Source: Acidobacteriota bacterium
GTDB lineage: Bacteria; Acidobacteriota; UBA890; WLXD01
Direction of reading: 5' to 3'
DNA length: 6,852 nucleotides
NCBI GenBank assembly: GCA_022571615.1
Contig: JACZXM010000157.1
Span: forward strand, 1-6,852
Shown here piece after piece: positions 1-4,523 of this stretch; within the stretch, counting starts at the first letter, position 1; each line of letters opens with the position of its first letter. Both the position numbers and the translations under genes were made by a program. Under the pieces are notes generated by a model. That model saw nothing but the letters and a program-made list of their open reading frames with translations. It ran no database searches and had not been told where the DNA came from.

Positions 1-413
1 CGGACAGCTTCGCGATGATCCGCGGCGGGCATCTCGACGTGTGTGTCCTCGGTGCCCTGCAGGTCGCCGCGAACGGGGATCTGGCGAACTGGTCGACGGG
101 TGCCCCCGATGCCATCCCTGCCGTGGGGGGCGCGATGGATCTGGTGGCCGGTGTGAAGACGATCTACGTGATTACGCAGCACTGCACCAAGAGCGGCGAT
201 CCGAAACTTGTCGAGGCCTGTAGTTATCCGCTGACAGGGTTGGCAGTGGTGGACCGCATCTATACCGATCTCGCTGTCATCGACATTACCGAACGGGGTT
301 TCCAGCTCGTGGAACTGAGCCCTGGTGTGAGCTTCGAGTATGCCCAGGAACGAACCGGGGCGACGCTGCTTGCGGTCAGCGACCGCTCCCACCAGCCCGG
401 CGCAGAACGGTGA
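1..413 (+). CDS. 3-oxoacid CoA-transferase, subunit B (C-terminal part; 5' end outside window)
   Basis: This is the beta subunit of a two-subunit family I CoA-transferase (the PcaJ/AtoA/ScoB group). These enzymes move CoA between succinyl-CoA or acetyl-CoA and a beta-keto acid such as acetoacetate or 3-oxoadipate, in the cytoplasm. The reading frame is open from base 3 and ends at TGA 411-413, giving about 136 visible residues. The family's C-terminal half is clear: MIRGGHLDVCVLGALQV, the PAVGGAMDLVAGVK glycine-rich stretch, the TQHCTKSGDPKLVEAC segment, YPLTGLAVVDRIYTDLAVID, and a closing ELSPGVSFEYAQERTGATL. The catalytic glutamate of subunit B lies further N-terminal, outside the window, so activity cannot be judged. 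The ATG at 15-17 is internal to the domain and is not the start. The exact substrate (acetoacetyl, 3-oxoadipyl or other) cannot be decided from this part. Subunit A is expected just upstream. The stop overlaps the next gene's GTG start by 4 bp, which suggests translational coupling. Confidence 0.93.
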   Translation, partial: DSFAMIRGGHLDVCVLGALQVAANGDLANWSTGAPDAIPAVGGAMDLVAGVKTIYVITQHCTKSGDPKLVEACSYPLTGLAVVDRIYTDLAVIDITERGFQLVELSPGVSFEYAQERTGATLLAVSDRSHQPGAER

Positions 414-1732
414 GTGCGTCCCCGGGGCTATCGGCGAGTGCGTTGCTGTACCAGCGAGCGCTCGAGATCCTGCCCGGTGGTGTGAGCCGCAACACCGTGC
501 TGCGCAAGCCGCATCCGCTGTACGCCGACCATGCCAGCGGTTGTCGGGTAACCGACATCGAGGGCGTCGAGCGTATCGACTTCGCCAACAACATGGGGTC
601 GCTGATTCACGGCCACGCACATCCCGCCGTGGTTGCCGCGGTGAGCGAGCAGCTCAGCAAGGGGACTGCGTTCATGATGGCCACCGAGGTCGAGATTCTG
701 TACGCGGAGCATCTGCTGGGTCGCAACGCGGGGTTTGAGAAGCTGCGGTTCGTGAATTCCGGCACGGAGGCGGTGATGGCTGCTGTGAAGGCATCCCGCG
801 CCTACACGGGTCGAGCCAAGATCGCCAAGGTGGAGGGCGCGTATCACGGTCAGTACGACTATGCCGAGGTGAGCCAAACTTCCACGCCTCGGAACTGGGG
901 GAGCGCCGACCGTCCTTCGAGCAACGCGGTGGCGTACGGAACGCCGCCGGCGGTGTTGGCCGATGTCGTGGTCATCCCGTTCAACGATGCCGAACGTGCG
1001 CTGGCGATTCTCGATCGGCACAAGGGTGAGTTGGCGTGCTTGCTGTTGGATCTCATGCCTCACCGGGTCGGGCTGAGGCCGGCTGATCCTGAGTTCGTTA
1101 CCGCCCTACGCGAGTGGACCGAGGCGGACGGCGCGCTACTCGTGCTCGATGAGGTGATCACGTTCCGCTCCGAATTCGGCGGCGCTCAGACCTGGTACGA
1201 AGTGACGCCCGACCTCACCGCGATGGGCAAGCTCATCGGCGGCGGCTTCCCCGTCGGTGCGATAGCGGGAAGGGCCGGTGTGATGGACGTGATGAATCCG
1301 CTTGCCGACAACGTGTTGTTTCCCCACTCCGGGACGTTTTCGGCAAACCCCATCACGATGACGGCGGGACTGGTGGCCATGGAGTTGTTCGATGAAGCCG
1401 CTGTGGCGCGCGTCAACGCTTTGGCAAAACGTGCGATGGACGGGATCGACGAAGCGATCCGCTCGACGGGCGTAAGAGCCTGTGTAACCGGCGGCGGCTC
1501 GATGTTCCGCGTGCACTTCAAGAAGTCGCCGCCATTGAACCACCGCGAAGCGTTCGCGACGCCGGAGGAGACTCGTCAGTTGGCGGTGTTGCTCGACCAT
1601 CTGTTCTCCGAGGGCCTGATGATGATCAACACCGGTTCGGCGGCACTCTCGACGGTGATGGGCGAGGCGGAGATCGATCTGCTCATCGCCGGGATGAAGG
1701 GTGGGTTCGAGAAGGCAACCGCGGCACAGTAG
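410..1732 (+). CDS. Class III PLP-dependent aminotransferase, HemL-like (possible acyl-CoA beta-transaminase)
   Basis: This 440-residue protein has the length and fold signatures of the class III aminotransferases related to glutamate-1-semialdehyde aminomutase. Visible landmarks are LPGGVSR at 21-27, NSGTEA (116-121, cofactor phosphate contact), YHG (145-147, PLP ring stacking), VLDEV with the pyridine-N aspartate D247, MGKLIGGGFPVGA with K274 as the expected Schiff-base lysine, and HSGTFSANP (306-314). All key PLP residues are present, so it should be active. Where HemL usually reads EPVxxNMG, this protein has LLLDLMPHRVG (211-221), so it is probably not the tetrapyrrole enzyme. It starts at GTG 410, overlapping the CoA-transferase stop by 4 bp, with no strong Shine-Dalgarno of its own; coupled translation is likely. 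The neighbour suggests a beta-amino acid or beta-aminoacyl-CoA substrate such as 3-aminobutyryl-CoA (Kat of lysine fermentation). That assignment is inference; the family call is secure. Confidence 0.9.
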   Translation: MSASPGLSASALLYQRALEILPGGVSRNTVLRKPHPLYADHASGCRVTDIEGVERIDFANNMGSLIHGHAHPAVVAAVSEQLSKGTAFMMATEVEILYAEHLLGRNAGFEKLRFVNSGTEAVMAAVKASRAYTGRAKIAKVEGAYHGQYDYAEVSQTSTPRNWGSADRPSSNAVAYGTPPAVLADVVVIPFNDAERALAILDRHKGELACLLLDLMPHRVGLRPADPEFVTALREWTEADGALLVLDEVITFRSEFGGAQTWYEVTPDLTAMGKLIGGGFPVGAIAGRAGVMDVMNPLADNVLFPHSGTFSANPITMTAGLVAMELFDEAAVARVNALAKRAMDGIDEAIRSTGVRACVTGGGSMFRVHFKKSPPLNHREAFATPEETRQLAVLLDHLFSEGLMMINTGSAALSTVMGEAEIDLLIAGMKGGFEKATAAQ

Positions 1733-1765
1733 CGCGCGATCCCGCCCGCCGGACAATCGCCGCGC
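1732..1765 (+). terminator. Possible weak stem-loop after the aminotransferase
   Basis: GCGCGCGAT (1732-1740) can pair with ATCGCCGCGC (1756-1765), leaving one bulged C and a loop of about 15 bases. It begins at the last base of the aminotransferase stop codon. There is no T-run after it, so intrinsic termination is doubtful. It could be a 3' mRNA stabiliser or chance pairing in GC-rich sequence. Confidence 0.2.
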
Positions 1766-1800
1766 CCGCTAAGAAGCCACCGCCACCATGACGCTCACCG

Positions 1801-1860
1801 ATCGTGGAGGCACTCTCGCCCGCCGAGCGCATGCAGCTGATGAGCGAGCCGGAGGCTTGA
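1801..1860 (+). pseudogene. Coding relic, possible end of an antitoxin-like small protein
   Basis: The frame beginning at 1801 reads IVEALSPAERMQLMSEPEA and stops at TGA 1858-1860. The 'ALSPAERMQLM' helix resembles the amphipathic stretch of small addiction-module or antitoxin proteins, but 19 residues are too few for a family call. An in-frame stop at 1789-1791 closes the frame upstream, and no good start lies between. A one-base shift would join it to the ATG at 1788 (MTLT...), so it may be a frameshifted or truncated gene. Its stop overlaps the TTG at 1857 in the TTGA arrangement common inside two-gene operons, which suggests a genuine ancestral gene junction. The resemblance is from memory, and the region could be chance open frame. 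Confidence 0.3.
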
Positions 1861-1919
1861 CGCGGGCGGAGCTGGAACACGCGATCCGGGCGGCGAGCCA
1901 ACGAATCGCGCCGTGTATG
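1857..1919 (+). pseudogene. Coding relic resembling the N-terminus of a DUF6036-type nucleotidyltransferase
   Basis: From TTG 1857 the frame reads (M)TRAELEHAIRAASQRIAP. This resembles the first ~17 residues of small nucleotidyltransferase-like proteins (DUF6036 group) that open with a T/R-R-A-E-L-E-H-x-I-R-A-A helix and continue to a V-x-G-S-Q-A-I motif. That second motif is absent: the frame runs directly into the region just before hicB. GGAG at 1852-1855 lies only 1-2 bases from the TTG, too close for a good ribosome site. The frame continues into hicB without a stop, which is why a longer 118-residue ORF from ATG 1788 exists. I read this as a deletion remnant whose frame happens to join hicB, not as a real N-terminal extension. 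A chance match is possible. Confidence 0.28.
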
Positions 1920-1928
1920 ATGGCTGTT

Positions 1929-1932
1929 GAGG
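1929..1932 (+). promoter_or_regulatory. Ribosome binding site that sets the hicB start
   Basis: GAGG lies five bases before the ATG at 1938. The alternative in-frame starts at 1788, 1917 and 1920 have no comparable site at proper spacing. This supports 1938 as the start and gives a HicB of the usual short length. Confidence 0.55.
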
Positions 1933-1937
1933 ATCCC

Positions 1938-2144
1938 ATGACGCTCAACGTAGACGTCGAACAGGAACAGGACGGCCGCTGGATTGCCGAGGTCCTTGAC
2001 CTGCCCGGTGTCATGGCCTGCGGAACGACGCCGGACGCTGCCAAAGCGAAGGTGCAGGCGCTGGCCTTGCGTGTCCTCGCCGACCGGCTCGAACACGGTG
2101 AGGCCGGTCCCGACTTCCTGAACATCTCCTTCGAAGCCGCTTGA
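1938..2144 (+). CDS. hicB: HicB-family antitoxin, short single-domain form
   Basis: This 68-residue protein matches the partial RNase H-like fold of HicB antitoxins, which bind and neutralise the mRNA-cleaving toxin HicA. It opens with an acidic beta strand (MTLNVDVEQEQDG), followed by the family core GRWIAEVLDLPGVMACG (13-29), the TTPDAAKAKVQALALRVLADRL helix (from 30 to 51), and a C-terminal strand ending FLNISFEAA. No ribbon-helix-helix or HTH domain follows, so it is the minimal form and may not bind DNA by itself. The frame is open 150 bases further upstream to ATG 1788, but that extension looks like relic sequence and the start at 1938 has a proper ribosome site. Its stop TGA overlaps a TTG start for hicA (TTGA, 2141-2144), the usual coupled hicB-hicA order in this subgroup. 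Because hicA is broken, this is probably an orphan antitoxin that is decaying or kept for another role. Confidence 0.85.
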   Translation: MTLNVDVEQEQDGRWIAEVLDLPGVMACGTTPDAAKAKVQALALRVLADRLEHGEAGPDFLNISFEAA

Positions 2145-2338
2145 GCCGGTGGCCCAGCACTCGGGCCCGACGCGTTCTGGGCGCGCTGCTGAGAATCGGC
2201 CGGCCGGACCGTCAAGAGGCAATCGGGCTCTCATCGAACCTTGTCCCGAGAGGGCTGGCCCACGATAGGGACGAGATTGGCCCACGAATGCTGTCGCGAA
2301 TAGCCAAGCGCACGGGGCTGCGACCGGAAGATCTGTAG
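2141..2338 (+). pseudogene. hicA: HicA toxin, broken by a frameshift and an internal deletion
   Basis: HicA is a small dsRBD-fold ribonuclease that cleaves mRNA and is held in check by HicB. Three pieces in two frames rebuild it. In the TTG 2141 frame, SRWPSTRARRVLGALLRIG is the first helix (2144-2200). In the frame beginning at 2211, VKRQSGSHRTLSREGWP (to 2261) carries the catalytic GSH motif (G 2226, S 2229, H 2232). Then, back in the first frame, HDRDEIGPRMLSRIAKRTG and LRPEDL run from 2261 to TAG 2336-2338. The first break sits at a CGGC tandem repeat (GGCCGGCCGG, 2198-2207) and fits a +4 insertion. The second removes about six codons, where intact relatives have roughly D-Y-V-F-A-F before HD. 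The frame is still open end to end (65 residues), but its middle is nonsense and lacks the catalytic histidine, so no active toxin is expected. The family consensus is from memory. Confidence 0.82.
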
Positions 2339-2357
2339 GGTAGGCGCCAGCGCAACC

Positions 2358-2364
2358 GGGGAGA
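2358..2364 (+). promoter_or_regulatory. Ribosome binding site for the membrane protein gene
   Basis: GGGGAGA sits eight bases before the GTG at 2373 and is the strongest Shine-Dalgarno-like site in the window. It supports GTG 2373 as the start. Confidence 0.55.
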
Positions 2365-2372
2365 CGGCGACC

Positions 2373-4460
2373 GTGACTCTGATCAGCGCTGCGGCTGTTG
2401 TGCTGCTTCCCGGCCTAGCCGCGTCCTGGTGGACCGTGCGGCGGGTGGCGCTCACCGGCGCCAGCAGCAACGCAGAACTCGATTCGGGTCAACGGATCGG
2501 CCTGGTGTATTCGGGCATCGGAGTCGCTTGTATCTGCCTCTGGCTGGGCGCGTCGGTGTTCGGCCTATCGCGCTGGATGAGTCTGCTCGCGCCGTTGGCA
2601 GTGGCCGGCGTTCTGGCGCTGGCGGCGTTGCGAGGCAAACGGTCCGACCGACCACAAGCGCCGGTCGCTGCATCGCTCGGGGGCGAGGCCGGCGAACCTG
2701 CACCGCGGAGGAACGGCCTCCGCGGCCCTGTCGGGACGCTGGCCCTGTTGAGCCTGATCTCCGTTGCCGCCGTGGCCTTGCCGTTTTCTACCTACGGCTG
2801 GGAACGTCCCGACGGCGTCCACCGCATGGCGATGACCGACTGGGAAAAGCACCTGGTGATGACCACGGCCATCGCCGCCTCTGCCAGGTTCCCGCCGCCG
2901 CACCCTTACCTTCACACCGATCCGAACCCGTCGTACTACTTCGGTTATCACCTCGTGGCCGGGGCCATCGAGGTCGCCAGCGGCCGGCACAGCGAGCAGT
3001 ACTTCATCCTCCTGCTGCTGACCCTGACCACCGCGGCCGCCACTCCTTTCGTGGTCTACACATTTGCGCGCGACCTGTGCGCGCGATCACAGGCCGTGCT
3101 CGCGGCCGCCGGTTCCACCCTGCTGGTCGGATTCGATTTGATCGTGGTAGGCCTGGAGACCTTGCGAGCCACTCTCGATGCCTGGCCGCTGCCCTCGGGG
3201 CTGGCGGGTATGCGCGCCATCATCCCATCGACGCACATCGACTTCTGGATCCACAACGTCGACCGGCAGTTCAACGCCCCGATTATCACCACGATGTGGG
3301 CTCCGCACCAGACCGCGGCCACGCTTATCGCGCTGTTGGTGTTGTACTTGCTGGCACCACGCCCGGACGACCCGATGCGCCCGCGATCGGGCTGGCTGTT
3401 GCCGGCGCTGCTGCTGGCAGCGCTGCCGGCGCTGTCGGCCTACGTCGCCTTGGGACTGGGAATCGGAGTCGCTGCGGCGGCGATGGCCGAATCGATCGCC
3501 GAGCGCCGAGCGCCCTGGCATGGTGGCCTGTTCCGGCGCTGGGCTCCGGCGGGAGCAGCGGGGCTGGCTCTCGCGTTGCCGATCCTGCCCACGCTCACCT
3601 CAGGATCGTCCTCGGGCTTGACGTTCCACATCTCCCCGGCGGGAACCTGGAGCAACGGGGCCCTCTGGTCGTGGCTATTCGGACCCCGGCAGTGGACCGG
3701 CCTGCTCGATTCCCCCGCCGTGTACCTGATGGAGCTCGGCGTCGTCGGCCTGCTGGCAGGGTGGCAGATTGTGCGACTCTGGCGCGCCCGCTCGTTGAGC
3801 CCGGCGCAAAGCCAGGCGGTGGCGATCGCCTTCGGCATCCTGTTGGTGGTCACGGTGGTGCGGCCACCGGTGGGAATTGGAAACAACCTGTACGCGCGCA
3901 CCCTGTTGCTGGTGTGGTTCGTGCTGGCGCCTTTCGCGGCGATGGCGGCCTACCGGGCGCGGCGGTCGCGTTGGCTTGCCGCCGCGGTGCTGGTTTGCGC
4001 CCTCGGAACCGCTTACGCCGAGGTCGGCTACCTGCTCGAGGGCGGCTTGTTTTGGGGCACACCTCGAGACGATGTCGCGGTGCTGAGCTGGATCAACGAC
4101 AATTCGCCCCCCGCGTCGGTGGTTGCGATCCGCCCCGGCGCTCTTGATGGCAGCATGGGATACTGGCTTCGGCGACCCATGGTGCTGGGCGACCGGCGCC
4201 TTGCCCTGCTCTTCGGAGCCCGCCCGCAAGAGTATGACCGAACCGCGGCGGCTTTGGAGCAGGCGTACTCGACGTCGCGCAGCGGGCTGGCTGCCAAACG
4301 CTTCGACGATCTGGAGGCTGATATCATCTTGGTCAGTGGTGCGCTTCCGGTTCCGGCCTGGGCCGGGCCGCCGTGCTTCGAGACCGTCACCCGCAACGAC
4401 GCATGGCTCGTGCTCGCCAGGAAACCCGCGTCGTGCACGAAGGCTGACACGACTCATTAG
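2373..4460 (+). CDS. Polytopic membrane protein, DUF2298/'YYY'-like, probable GT-C-type fold
   Basis: This 695-residue integral membrane protein has about 11-13 predicted helices. Hydrophobic stretches lie near 4-20, 46-66, 69-86, 120-138, 209-229, 241-262, 314-328, 340-371, 391-407, 450-468, 480-497, 509-527 and 533-549. A hydrophilic tail follows from about 556. The long loop after the fourth helix carries the most conserved-looking residues: MTDWEKH (154-160, with D156), FPPPHPYLHTDPNPSYYFGYHLVA (173-196, quoted here only for its PPP...YYFGY pattern), and later DRQFNAPI...MWAPHQ (297-313). These parallel the DUF2298 pattern of an acidic first-loop residue, a 'PPPDPW...YYYFG' motif and an 'EFP...W.DLHPH' motif. 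The tail contains VLSWINDNSPPASVVAI, a segment common after the membrane part of GT-C glycosyltransferases. A lipid-linked sugar transfer role in the envelope is therefore possible but unproven. GTG 2373 is chosen for its ribosome site. The gene stands 34 bp after the hicA remnant, with no obvious functional link. Confidence 0.75.
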   Translation: MTLISAAAVVLLPGLAASWWTVRRVALTGASSNAELDSGQRIGLVYSGIGVACICLWLGASVFGLSRWMSLLAPLAVAGVLALAALRGKRSDRPQAPVAASLGGEAGEPAPRRNGLRGPVGTLALLSLISVAAVALPFSTYGWERPDGVHRMAMTDWEKHLVMTTAIAASARFPPPHPYLHTDPNPSYYFGYHLVAGAIEVASGRHSEQYFILLLLTLTTAAATPFVVYTFARDLCARSQAVLAAAGSTLLVGFDLIVVGLETLRATLDAWPLPSGLAGMRAIIPSTHIDFWIHNVDRQFNAPIITTMWAPHQTAATLIALLVLYLLAPRPDDPMRPRSGWLLPALLLAALPALSAYVALGLGIGVAAAAMAESIAERRAPWHGGLFRRWAPAGAAGLALALPILPTLTSGSSSGLTFHISPAGTWSNGALWSWLFGPRQWTGLLDSPAVYLMELGVVGLLAGWQIVRLWRARSLSPAQSQAVAIAFGILLVVTVVRPPVGIGNNLYARTLLLVWFVLAPFAAMAAYRARRSRWLAAAVLVCALGTAYAEVGYLLEGGLFWGTPRDDVAVLSWINDNSPPASVVAIRPGALDGSMGYWLRRPMVLGDRRLALLFGARPQEYDRTAAALEQAYSTSRSGLAAKRFDDLEADIILVSGALPVPAWAGPPCFETVTRNDAWLVLARKPASCTKADTTH

Positions 4461-4523
4461 TCTCTACCAGGGTGTTCCCGCGGCTTGCCGTGATACCGCC
4501 CTGCAGAAAGAGATCGAGAATCG

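Noticed and set aside
410..1732. Assignment of the aminotransferase as hemL
   Set aside because: The mid-domain signature differs and the operon partner is a CoA-transferase, not a tetrapyrrole gene.
1916..1921. TATGAT as a -10 box for hicB
   Set aside because: No acceptable -35 lies 16-18 bases upstream, and the transcript would begin on or next to the ribosome site of hicB.
1788..1937. N-terminal extension of HicB from ATG 1788 (118-residue reading)
   Set aside because: The extra 50 residues do not resemble HicB, ATG 1788 lacks a ribosome site, and the family is normally about 70 residues. GAGG before ATG 1938 fits better.
2141..2338. Programmed frameshifting that would produce active HicA
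   Set aside because: Even with perfect frame switching, about six core codons are missing before HD, so the fold would be damaged. Two shifts in so short a gene are also implausible.
2429..4147. 572-residue open frame overlapping the membrane protein in the +2 frame
   Set aside because: Its composition is dominated by Arg, Gly, Pro and Ala with no hydrophobic segments or motifs. The overlapping frame gives a coherent membrane protein.
4468..4503. Hairpin between the membrane protein and the permease (CAGGG/CCCTG with inner CGG-CTTG-CCG)
   Set aside because: The stems are short and interrupted and no T-run follows, so it is not distinguishable from chance pairing at this base composition.
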